Shown piece after piece: positions 23,109-35,213 of a stretch of 42,859 bases of DNA (positions are counted from its first letter, which is position 1; each line of letters opens with the position of its first letter). The stretch is taken from positions 1-42,859 of the forward strand of contig JAFGAW010000037.1 in the NCBI GenBank assembly GCA_016933475.1, given 5' to 3'. The translations under genes were made by a program, and so were the position numbers. The notes beneath the pieces are model-generated. The model had not been told where the DNA came from and made no database searches. It was given only the letters and a program-made list of their open reading frames with translations. This DNA is from Thermoleophilia bacterium. GTDB lineage: Bacteria > Actinomycetota > Thermoleophilia > UBA2241.

Positions 23109-23153
23109 GGGCGAAGGGGCCGCGCCGGCATCGCCGGCGCGGCCCCTTCGCCC
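23109..23153. terminator. Perfect 21-bp stem, 3-nt loop (ATC); putative bidirectional terminator between convergent pruA and rocD
   Basis: GGGCGAAGGGGCCGCGCCGGC ATC GCCGGCGCGGCCCCTTCGCCC. Confidence 0.8.
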
Positions 23154-23232
23154 GTCGCGGATCCGCCCCGATCGCCGGCAGAAGCTGCGTCGCCTTCGCC
23201 CGGCGGCTCGCCCAGGCGGCCGCGGCCCGGCC

Positions 23233-24468
<1,236 letters not shown>

Positions 24469-24687
24469 GGCCCCCCCATGTCCGTCCGTGCACCGATGGT
24501 GCCGCGACTCAGGCGGCAGTGTGCGTCGAATCGGTGTGCAGAAGTGATTCTACCCGGTCACTACCCGAGGGCGTGAAGACCACCGCTGCCGCCCGCCTCC
24601 GGGCGCGGAGCTCGGCGTCCCTCGAGGACTCTCTTACCTGAGGCAACGAATCACGTGAGCACATTCCGGGTGAGGCACTGTGCGCTC

Positions 24688-24716
24688 TTGCGCCCCCGCG
24701 GGCCCGCTGCTACACT
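24688..24716 (+). promoter_or_regulatory. Candidate promoter of the pyr operon: TTGCGC-17-TACACT
   Basis: TTGCGC 24688-24693, 17-nt spacer, TACACT 24711-24716; predicted TSS about 24723. Confidence 0.65.
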
Positions 24717-24724
24717 CCGCCCGG

Positions 24725-24754
24725 CCTTTAACCGTGTCCCGAGAGACCGAAAGG
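24725..24754 (+). promoter_or_regulatory. PyrR-binding-loop-like RNA hairpin at the 5' end of the pyr mRNA
   Basis: CCTTT-AAC-CG-T-GTC-[CCGAGA]-GAC-CG-AAAGG: hexaloop fits CNGNGA, 5'-side internal bulge AAC, lower stem CCTTT/AAAGG. Confidence 0.7.
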
Positions 24755-24760
24755 GGGGTG

Positions 24761-24823
24761 ATGACGCTGCCGTACCGCGACGACGGTGACGGCGGCCTTT
24801 TTTATGCCCGGATCCAGACCTGA
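24761..24823 (+). CDS. Putative 20-aa leader peptide MTLPYRDDGDGGLFYARIQT overlapping the pyrR start
   Basis: ATG preceded by AAAGGGGGGTG; stop TGA 24821-24823; different frame from pyrR. Confidence 0.45.
   Translation: MTLPYRDDGDGGLFYARIQT
24770..24803 (+). terminator. Putative intrinsic terminator/attenuator before pyrR
   Basis: GCCGTACC ... GGT(G)ACGGC stem with bulged G, then GGCC and TTTTTT (24798-24803). Confidence 0.45.
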
Positions 24824-25391
24824 GACCGAGGCCGTGGTCCTCACGGCCGACCAGATGCGACGCACGATCACACGCATCTCGCACGAGATCCTCGAGAAGA
24901 ACCCCAAGGAGAGCCGGCTCGCCGTCGTGGGCATCCACACGAGGGGCGCCTTCCTCGGCGAGCGCATCCACCGCCTGCTCTGCGAGGTGGGGGGGCGAGA
25001 GTTGCCCCTGGGCAACCTCGACATCTCGTTCTACCGCGACGACGTCGCCGCGCGCGGCGTGGTCGGGGTCATCCCGCGCACGCCGCAACCCGAGGTGAAG
25101 GACACCAACCTGCCCTTCGAGATCGACGGCGCCACCGTGATCCTCGTCGACGACGTCCTCTACACCGGGCGCACGATCCGCGCCGCGATCGAGGCCCTCT
25201 TCGACTTCGGGCGGCCGGCGCGCGTGCAGCTCGCGGTCCTCGTCGACCGCGGTCATCGCGAGCTCCCGATCCGGCCCGACTACGTCGGCAAGAACCTGCC
25301 CACCGCGCCGCGCGAGCGCATCTGGGTGCGGCTCGAGGAGCCCGACGGGGTCGACGAGGTCGTCCTCGTCCGGGCCGGGAAGGAGGCCTGA
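24804..25391 (+). CDS. pyrR: Bifunctional pyr operon regulator / uracil phosphoribosyltransferase PyrR (start uncertain: 24804, 24834, or fused to the leader)
   Basis: LTADQMRRTITRISHEILEKN...VGIHTRGAFLGERI...VILVDDVLYTGRTIRAA...LVDRGHRELPIRPDYVGKN. Confidence 0.95.
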   Translation: MPGSRPETEAVVLTADQMRRTITRISHEILEKNPKESRLAVVGIHTRGAFLGERIHRLLCEVGGRELPLGNLDISFYRDDVAARGVVGVIPRTPQPEVKDTNLPFEIDGATVILVDDVLYTGRTIRAAIEALFDFGRPARVQLAVLVDRGHRELPIRPDYVGKNLPTAPRERIWVRLEEPDGVDEVVLVRAGKEA

Positions 25392-25393
25392 CC

Positions 25394-26335
25394 GTGGCGA
25401 AGCGCGACCTCATCTCCATGGAGGACCTCTCGCGCGAGCAGGTCGAGCTCCTGCTCGACACGGCCGAGAGCTTCCTGCCCGTGCTCGAACGCGACATCAA
25501 GAAGGTGCCGACGCTGCGAGGACGCACCATCGTCAACCTCTTCTGGGAGGCCTCGACCCGCACCTCGTCGAGCTTCGACCTGGCCGCCAAGCGGCTCTCG
25601 GCCGACACCCTCGCCCTCAAAGCCTCGGGCTCTGCCGTCGAGAAGGGCGAGTCGCTCAAGGACACGGCCATCACCCTGTCGGCCTACGGGCCCGACATCA
25701 TCGTCATGCGGCACCCCTCGGCCGGCGCCTGCCAGGTGCTCTCGGCGAACACCGACGCCAGCGTCATCAATGCCGGTGACGGCAAGCACCAGCACCCGAC
25801 GCAGTGCCTGCTCGACCTCTTCAGCCTCCGTCAGACCTTCGGCCGCGATCTCTCCGGCATGAAGATCTGGATCGTCGGCGACATCCTCCACAGCCGCGTC
25901 GCCCGCAGCGACATCATGGGCTTCCAGATGCTCGGCATGGACGTGACCCTGGCCGGCCCGCCGACGATGATGCCGCGCGGCATCGGGGAGATGGGGGTCG
26001 GCGTCGAGTACGACCTCGGCCGGCTCAAGGAGGCCGACGTCATCTACCTCCTGCGCATCCAGCAGGAGCGCATCAAGGCCGGGGCGAACTTCTTGTCCTC
26101 GCTGCGCGAGTACAGCCGGCTGTTCGGCATCACCACGGCGCGCCTGCACCCTCACCAGCGGGTCATGCACCCCGGCCCCATCAACCGCGGCGTCGAGATC
26201 GGCGCCGACATCGCCGACGACGAAGAGAACCTCATCGCTCACCAGGTCTTCAGCGGCCTCGCGGTGCGCATGGCGATCCTCTACCGCACCATCGTCGGCT
26301 ACAGCGACGTCTCGAGCGGCGGGGAGGTGCTCTGA
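25394..26335 (+). CDS. pyrB: Aspartate carbamoyltransferase catalytic subunit
   Basis: FWEASTRTSSSFDLAAKRL, MRHPSAGACQ, INAGDGKHQHPTQCLLD, HPGPINRGVEI. Confidence 0.97.
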   Translation: MAKRDLISMEDLSREQVELLLDTAESFLPVLERDIKKVPTLRGRTIVNLFWEASTRTSSSFDLAAKRLSADTLALKASGSAVEKGESLKDTAITLSAYGPDIIVMRHPSAGACQVLSANTDASVINAGDGKHQHPTQCLLDLFSLRQTFGRDLSGMKIWIVGDILHSRVARSDIMGFQMLGMDVTLAGPPTMMPRGIGEMGVGVEYDLGRLKEADVIYLLRIQQERIKAGANFLSSLREYSRLFGITTARLHPHQRVMHPGPINRGVEIGADIADDEENLIAHQVFSGLAVRMAILYRTIVGYSDVSSGGEVL

Positions 26336-27651
26336 TGGAGCGCACGTGGAGCCGGCCGGGGCCGGCGCTCGACCTCCTGCTCAAGGGAGGTCGCGTCGTC
26401 GACCCCGGTGAGGGCATCGACGAGGTCCAGGACGTCCTGATCCGCAAGGGCAAGGTCGCCGAGCTCGGCACCAGCCTCGAGGCGCCGGGCGGCGTGCGCG
26501 AGGTCGATGCCCGCGGGCTGCTCGTGCTGCCCGGCTTCGTCGACCTGCACACTCACCTGCGCACGCCCGGGCGCGAAGACGAGGAGGACCTCGACACCGG
26601 CACCCGCGCCGCCGCGGCCGGCGGCTACGTCGCCGTCTTCGGCATGGCCAACACCGACCCCGTGGTCGACACGGCGGCGCTGCTCTCAGGCCTCGTCGAT
26701 CGCGCGAGGCGCGAGGCGGTCGTGCCGGCCGGGTTCTTCGCCGCCGTGAGCCGCGGCCTCGCCGGCGAGCAGCTCACCGAGATGGCCGAGCTCGCCGAGG
26801 TTGGCGCCGTCGGCTTCAGCGACGACGGGCAGCCCCTGGCGACCGCCCAGCTCGTGCGCCGTGCGCTGCAGTACGTCAAGCTCACCGACCGGTTCGTGGC
26901 CGTGCACGCCGAGGACGCCTCGCTGGTGCGCGACGGCCACATGCACGAGGGCGCCGTCTCGGCGCGTCTCGGCCTCGGGGGCATGCCGTCGATCGCCGAG
27001 AGCATCGACGTGCAGCGTGTGCTGGAGGTGGCGGCGTACGAGGACGGCCGCGTGCACCTCTGCCACCTGAGCGCGGCCGCCTCGCTCGAGCACCTCGAGC
27101 GGGCGAAGAAGGCCGGCGTGCGCGTCACGGCCGAGGCCACGCCACACCACCTCACCATGACCGACGACGAGGTCGCCTCTCTCGAGAGCACGCTCAAGAT
27201 GAACCCGCCGCTGCGCGAGGAGAGCGACCGCGCCGCGCTCGTCAAGGCGCTGAAGAGCGGCCTCGTCGACTGCGTCGCGACCGATCACGCGCCGCACGCC
27301 CCCGAGGAGAAGGACGTGCCGTTCGAGGAGGCGCCCTTCGGCACGACCGGGCTCGAGACCGCCTTCGCCGCGCTCTACACCGGCCTGGTCAAGAAGCGGG
27401 CCCTGCCTCTGGGCACCCTGGTGGCGCGCATGAGCGCCGGGCCGGCGGCGATCGCCGGCATCGCGCCGCCGGCGGTGCGCGCCGGCGCGCGCGCCGACCT
27501 CTGCGTCGTCGACCCCGAAGCGGTCTGGACCGTCGCGCGCGACGGCTTCCAGTCGCGCTCGAGCAACTCAGCCTGGCTCGGCCGGAAGCTGACCGGGAGG
27601 GTGCGGCTCACCGTGGCCGCCGGCCGATTGGCATGGGAGGCCGATGCCTGA
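26335..27651 (+). CDS. pyrC: Dihydroorotase
   Basis: [50 protein letters not shown]; start ATG 26335. Confidence 0.96.
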   Translation: MERTWSRPGPALDLLLKGGRVVDPGEGIDEVQDVLIRKGKVAELGTSLEAPGGVREVDARGLLVLPGFVDLHTHLRTPGREDEEDLDTGTRAAAAGGYVAVFGMANTDPVVDTAALLSGLVDRARREAVVPAGFFAAVSRGLAGEQLTEMAELAEVGAVGFSDDGQPLATAQLVRRALQYVKLTDRFVAVHAEDASLVRDGHMHEGAVSARLGLGGMPSIAESIDVQRVLEVAAYEDGRVHLCHLSAAASLEHLERAKKAGVRVTAEATPHHLTMTDDEVASLESTLKMNPPLREESDRAALVKALKSGLVDCVATDHAPHAPEEKDVPFEEAPFGTTGLETAFAALYTGLVKKRALPLGTLVARMSAGPAAIAGIAPPAVRAGARADLCVVDPEAVWTVARDGFQSRSSNSAWLGRKLTGRVRLTVAAGRLAWEADA

Positions 27652-28953
27652 GCGCGCCCTCGTCGTCCTCGAAGACGGCGTCTGCTTCAGCGGCGAGGCG
27701 CTCGCCGGGAGCGGTACCGTCGGCGGCGAGCTCGTCTTCACGACGAGCATGACCGGGTACCAGGAGGTGGCGACCGACCCGTCGTATGCGGGGCAGATCG
27801 TCACCTACACGTTCCCCATGAACGGCAACTACGGCGCCGACCCCGCGCGTGACGAATCGGGGTCGGCGTACCCGCGCGCCGTGCTGGCGCGCGAGCTCAC
27901 GAACTACCGCTTCAACCGCGCCTCCTCGGCGACCTGGCTCGAGTGGCTCAACGAGCACGGGGTGCTCGCCGTGAGCGAGGTCGACACGCGCGCCCTGACC
28001 CGCCACATCCGCGAGCAGGGCGCGCTGCGTGCCGTCGTCTCGACCGAGAACAACGACGTGCGCGACCTGCGCCGCCGCGCGCAGCGGCTGCCGCTGATGG
28101 CCGGCCTCGACCTCGCACGCGCGGTCACGACCGATGCGGCCTACGAGATCGCGCCGCACGGCGACGGCGTGCTGCAGCCGACTGCGGGCACCGCCGACAC
28201 AGGTCTGACGCCGGCCGATGGAGAAGGCTCGGCGGCGGACGGGGCGGAGGCAGCGGACGGCGTCTCGCTGGAGGCGGACGCCGTGGAGCGCGTCTCGCTG
28301 GACGCCGAGACGCAGGCAGCGGGCGGGACCGAGGCGGGCGAGGCGCCGCCGCCGGAGGCGGGTACGGCGCCGCCCCGTCACGTCGTCGTCTACGACTTCG
28401 GCGTCAAGCGCTCGATGCTGCGCCTGCTCGCCGCCGAGGGCCTACGCCTCACCGTGGTGCCGGCGGCGACCAGCGCCCGCGAGGTCATGAAGTTGCACCC
28501 CGACGGCGTCTTCCTCTCCAACGGACCGGGCGACCCGGCCGCCGTCGAGTACGCCGTCAAGGCGGTCGGTCGCTTGCTCGGCAAGGTGCCGGTCTTCGGC
28601 ATCTGCCTCGGCCACCAGCTGCTCGCCCTCGCCCTGGGCATGACGACCTACAAGCTCAAGTTCGGGCACCGTGGCGCGAATCACCCGGTGAAGGACCTGC
28701 GCGACGTGACGATCGCGATCACGACCCAGAACCATGGCTTTGCCGTACGCGAGAGCGACACCGCGCACCCGGCTGCGCGCATCACGCACCTCAACCTCAA
28801 CGACGGCACGGTCGAGGGGCTGGCGGCGCCCGAGCTGTACGCGTCTTCGGTGCAGTACCACCCCGAGTCGACGCCGGGGCCGCACGACTCACTCCACCTC
28901 TTCGCGCGCTTCGTCGCCGAGATGGAGCGCTTCGCCGCGGAGAGGGGCGCCTG

Positions 28954-28954
<1 letters not shown>
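27644..28954 (+). CDS. carA: Carbamoyl-phosphate synthase small subunit, with long low-complexity interdomain linker
   Basis: [50 protein letters not shown]. Confidence 0.97.
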
Positions 28955-32145
<3,191 letters not shown>

Positions 32146-32149
32146 CGCG

Positions 32150-32944
32150 ATGACGGCAGGCGACAGCGCACACGAGGGGCACGGCGAGCACTGGGCCGAG
32201 ACGGTCGCCTGCCGCGTGGTCGCGGCGCACCCGTTCGGGGCCTTCGCCGCCGTCGAAGTCGTGGCGCCGGCTATCGCCGCCGCGGCGGCGCCGGGGCAGT
32301 TCGTGATGGTCACGGTGCCGGCGCCGGGCTTCTTCCTGCGCCGCCCGCTCTCGCTGTTCACCGTGCGCGACGACCGCGTGGGCCTGCTCGTCGAGGACCG
32401 CGGCCCGGGCTCGCGCGAGCTGGCGAGGGTCGCGGTGGGGGAGACCCTGGAGCTCGCCGGCCCGCTGGGCACGCCGTTCCCGGTCGAGGGTGTGACCTCG
32501 GGGCTGCTCGTCGGCGGCGGTATCGGCTGCGCGCCGCTGCAGTACCTCGCCGACGAGCTGCGGCGACGCGGCGCGCTCGTCACCGCCGCCTTCGGCTTCA
32601 GGGACCTGCGTCAGGCGCGGGCTGCAGCCGCCTTCGACATCGAGCGCCTGTGGCTGGCGACCGAGGACGGCAGCGTGGGTCGCCCGGGCACCGTCGTCGA
32701 CCTGCTGGCGGGCGTCGACGCCGCGCCCAACACGGTCGTGTATACGTGCGGACCCCTGGCGATGGTCGCCGCCGTGCAGCGCTGGGCGCACGAGGCCCGC
32801 CTCGGTGGTTACGCCTCCCTCGAGGCACACATGGCCTGCGGCACGGGTTCCTGCCACGGCTGCGTGGTCGCGACCACCGAGGGCTACCTGCGCGTCTGCA
32901 GCGAGGGTCCCGTCTTCGCCCTCGACACGGTGGTGGCGCCGTGA
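32150..32944 (+). CDS. pyrK: Dihydroorotate dehydrogenase electron transfer subunit
   Basis: APGQFVMVTVPAPGFFLRRPLSLF...GGGIGCAPLQYLADEL...C-terminal MACGTGSCHGCVV Fe-S motif. Confidence 0.92.
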   Translation: MTAGDSAHEGHGEHWAETVACRVVAAHPFGAFAAVEVVAPAIAAAAAPGQFVMVTVPAPGFFLRRPLSLFTVRDDRVGLLVEDRGPGSRELARVAVGETLELAGPLGTPFPVEGVTSGLLVGGGIGCAPLQYLADELRRRGALVTAAFGFRDLRQARAAAAFDIERLWLATEDGSVGRPGTVVDLLAGVDAAPNTVVYTCGPLAMVAAVQRWAHEARLGGYASLEAHMACGTGSCHGCVVATTEGYLRVCSEGPVFALDTVVAP

Positions 32945-33975
32945 GTGCCGCCGCGCCCGGGGCGCGCCCGGTCCCGGCGCCCGACCCCGCGGAGCGCCCG
33001 GCCTTGCCGGCCGTTCCCGAGGCGGAGGTCGACCTGGGCGTGAGGCTGGGGCCGCTCGAGCTCGAGCACCCCTTGGTAGACGCCTCGGGCACCTTCGACG
33101 CCGTCGAGTACGCGCGCCGGTCGCGGGGCGACTTCTTCGCCGCCTTCCCGTACGCGGCCTACGTGCCCAAGACGGTCACCGTGGAGCCGCGCGCCGGCAA
33201 CCCGCCGCCGCGGGTCACCGAGACGGCCGCGGGCATGATCAACGCGATCGGCCTCGCCAACCCGGGTGTCGAGGCGTGGCTCGGGTCGCTCTCCGAGCTC
33301 GGGGCGTTGCGGCAGCCGATGATCGTCAGCGTCGGCGGCAACGCGCCGGAGCACTACGCCGCCGTCGTCCGGGCCGTCGAGGCGTGGGCGGCCGGCCGCG
33401 CCGGGGCACGGCCGGCCGTGGGCGGCTACGAGCTCAACGTCTCCTGCCCCAACCTGTCGGGTGGTCGGCTGATCGGCGCCGAGCCGGCGGCGACCGCCGA
33501 GGTGGTCGCCGCCGTGCGCGCCGAGACCGGGCGCCCCGTCTTCACGAAGCTCACGCCGAACGTCACCGACGTGCTCCCGGTCGCCGCGGCCGCCCTCGGG
33601 GCCGGCTCGACCGGGCTCGCCCTCGTCAACACCTTCAAGGCGCTGGTGCTCGAGCCGAAGAGCCTGCGACCGTTCCTCGGCAACCGGACGGGCGGCCTCT
33701 GCGGCCCGGCCATCAAGCCCATCGCCCTGCGCATGGTCGCCGAGGTGGCGGCCGCCTTCCCGGCCGTGCCGCTGGTCGGGATGGGCGGCGTCGTCTGCGG
33801 CCTGGACGCCCTCGAATTCATCGCCTGCGGGGCCACCGCGGTGGCCGTCGGGGCGGCGAACTTCAGGGGCGTCGAGGCGCCCCGGCGCATCCTCGACGAG
33901 CTCCGCCGCGAGCTGGCCGTACGGGGCTTCGGCGGTGCGAACGAGGCTCGCGGCGTCGCTCTCGCCGGGGCCTGA
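32941..33975 (+). CDS. pyrD: Dihydroorotate dehydrogenase B catalytic subunit
   Basis: HPLVDASGTFDA, AIGLANPGVEAWL, YELNVSCPNLSGG, FTKLTPNVTDVLPVAAAA, GMGGVVCGLDALEFIACGATAVAVGAA; start GTG 32941. Confidence 0.94.
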   Translation: MSAAAPGARPVPAPDPAERPALPAVPEAEVDLGVRLGPLELEHPLVDASGTFDAVEYARRSRGDFFAAFPYAAYVPKTVTVEPRAGNPPPRVTETAAGMINAIGLANPGVEAWLGSLSELGALRQPMIVSVGGNAPEHYAAVVRAVEAWAAGRAGARPAVGGYELNVSCPNLSGGRLIGAEPAATAEVVAAVRAETGRPVFTKLTPNVTDVLPVAAAALGAGSTGLALVNTFKALVLEPKSLRPFLGNRTGGLCGPAIKPIALRMVAEVAAAFPAVPLVGMGGVVCGLDALEFIACGATAVAVGAANFRGVEAPRRILDELRRELAVRGFGGANEARGVALAGA

Positions 33976-34031
33976 GCCGCAGCACCGCGAAAACTCCCGC
34001 AAAGGGCGGCGTTTGTCGGGCAGACCGGCAG

Positions 34032-34060
34032 TTGAACTCGACGCCCCTCTTCCATATACT
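34032..34060 (+). promoter_or_regulatory. Strong candidate promoter TTGAAC-17-TATACT of mihF
   Basis: TTGAAC 34032-34037, TATACT 34055-34060, 7 nt to GTG 34068: leaderless. Confidence 0.75.
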
Positions 34061-34067
34061 GCCGTCC

Positions 34068-34400
34068 GTGCCCACCTCTGCGAAGTCATCGAGCAGCGCC
34101 CCCGCCCGTTCACTGAGCCAGCGCATGGACGCGCTCGCGCGCGCCAACGACATCCGATCGCGCCGCGCCGCGCTCAAGTCCGACCTCAAACACGGCAAGG
34201 TCGCGATCGCCGACGTCCTCGCCGCACCGCCCGAGTACCTGATGACCGCCAAGGTGCTCGACGTCCTCATGGCGGTCCCCAAGTGCGGCAAGGTCAAGTC
34301 CGCGCGCATCATGGAGCAGTGCCGCATCAGCCCGAGCAAGACGGTCGGGGGTCTCTCCGGCCGGCAGCGCGGCGAGCTGCTCGCCTTCTTCGGGCGGTGA
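34068..34400 (+). CDS. mihF: Integration host factor, actinobacterial type (mIHF)
   Basis: RRAALKSDLKHGKVAIADVLAAPPEYLMTAKVLDVLMAVPKCGKVKSARIMEQCRISPSKTVGGLSGRQRGELLAFF. Confidence 0.92.
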   Translation: MPTSAKSSSSAPARSLSQRMDALARANDIRSRRAALKSDLKHGKVAIADVLAAPPEYLMTAKVLDVLMAVPKCGKVKSARIMEQCRISPSKTVGGLSGRQRGELLAFFGR

Positions 34401-34409
34401 GCCATCCCC

Positions 34410-35027
34410 CTGGTCTTCGTCATCTCGGGGCCGTCCGGCGCCGGGAAGGGCACCGTCCTCGCCCGCGTCCGCGAGCGTGTCTCGCATCTGGAGTGCTCGG
34501 TGTCGGCGACCACACGGCCGCCGCGGCCCGGTGAGGTCGACGGCAGGGAGTACCGCTTCCTGAGCGAAGACGACTTCGACGGCTGCGTGCGCGAGGGTCG
34601 CTTCCTGGAGTGGGTACAGTACAGTGGTCACCGGTACGGCACCTTGCGTGACGACGTCGAGGCGCGGCTCGCCGCCGGAGACGACGTCGTCCTCGAGATC
34701 GAGCTGCAGGGGGCCCGCGCGGTGCGCGCGGCTCTGCCGGGCGCGATCTCGGTGTTCATCGCGCCGCCGTCGCTGGCCGAGCTGGCCGAGCGGCTGAAGG
34801 GCCGCGGCACCGAGGGCGACGCCGCCATCGCCCGGCGGTTGCACATCGCCGAGGGCGAGGTCGCGGCGGCCGACGAGTTCGACCATATCGTCGTCAATGA
34901 CGACGCCGACCGGGCGGCCGCCGAGGTGGCCGCCATCATAGAAGCACGGAGAAAGGACAGCGGGTGGACAAGCCACGCATCGACGAGCTCCTCCCGCACG
35001 CAGGCGGGTCGCGCTACGCACTCGTGA
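34410..35027 (+). CDS. gmk: Guanylate kinase; no canonical in-frame start (CTG 34410 shown; ATC 34404 or indel-corrected GTG 34397 are alternatives)
   Basis: In-frame LVFVISGPSGAGKGTVLARVRERVSHLECSVSATTRPPRPGEVDGREYRFLS; ORF-track call at 34500 lacks the P-loop. Confidence 0.9.
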   Translation: MVFVISGPSGAGKGTVLARVRERVSHLECSVSATTRPPRPGEVDGREYRFLSEDDFDGCVREGRFLEWVQYSGHRYGTLRDDVEARLAAGDDVVLEIELQGARAVRAALPGAISVFIAPPSLAELAERLKGRGTEGDAAIARRLHIAEGEVAAADEFDHIVVNDDADRAAAEVAAIIEARRKDSGWTSHASTSSSRTQAGRATHS

Positions 35028-35206
35028 TGATCGCCGCCAAGCGTGCGCGCCAGATCAACTCCTACTACCACAGCCTCGGTGAAGGTCTCATGGGCGAGCA
35101 GGAGACGCTCACGCCGCCGCTCATCTCGACGCGGAGCACCAACCTCCTCACCATCTCGCTCGAAGAGATCGCCGACGGCCTGCTCGAGTCGACCGCCGTC
35201 GAGTGA
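34964..35206 (+). CDS. rpoZ: RNA polymerase omega subunit
   Basis: MDKPRIDELLPHAGGSRYALVMIAAKRARQINSYYHSLGEG; SD AGAAAGGA; overlaps gmk by 64 nt. Confidence 0.9.
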   Translation: MDKPRIDELLPHAGGSRYALVMIAAKRARQINSYYHSLGEGLMGEQETLTPPLISTRSTNLLTISLEEIADGLLESTAVE

Positions 35207-35213
35207 CGCTGCC

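Noticed and set aside
27943-28953. 5' extension of carB giving a 1400-aa ORF; similar extensions for pyrC (25804), pyrD (32650), yggS (15864), coaBC (35043), ribH (1403)
   Set aside because: The extensions overlap the preceding genes out of frame and lack homology; start codons at the family N-termini fit better.
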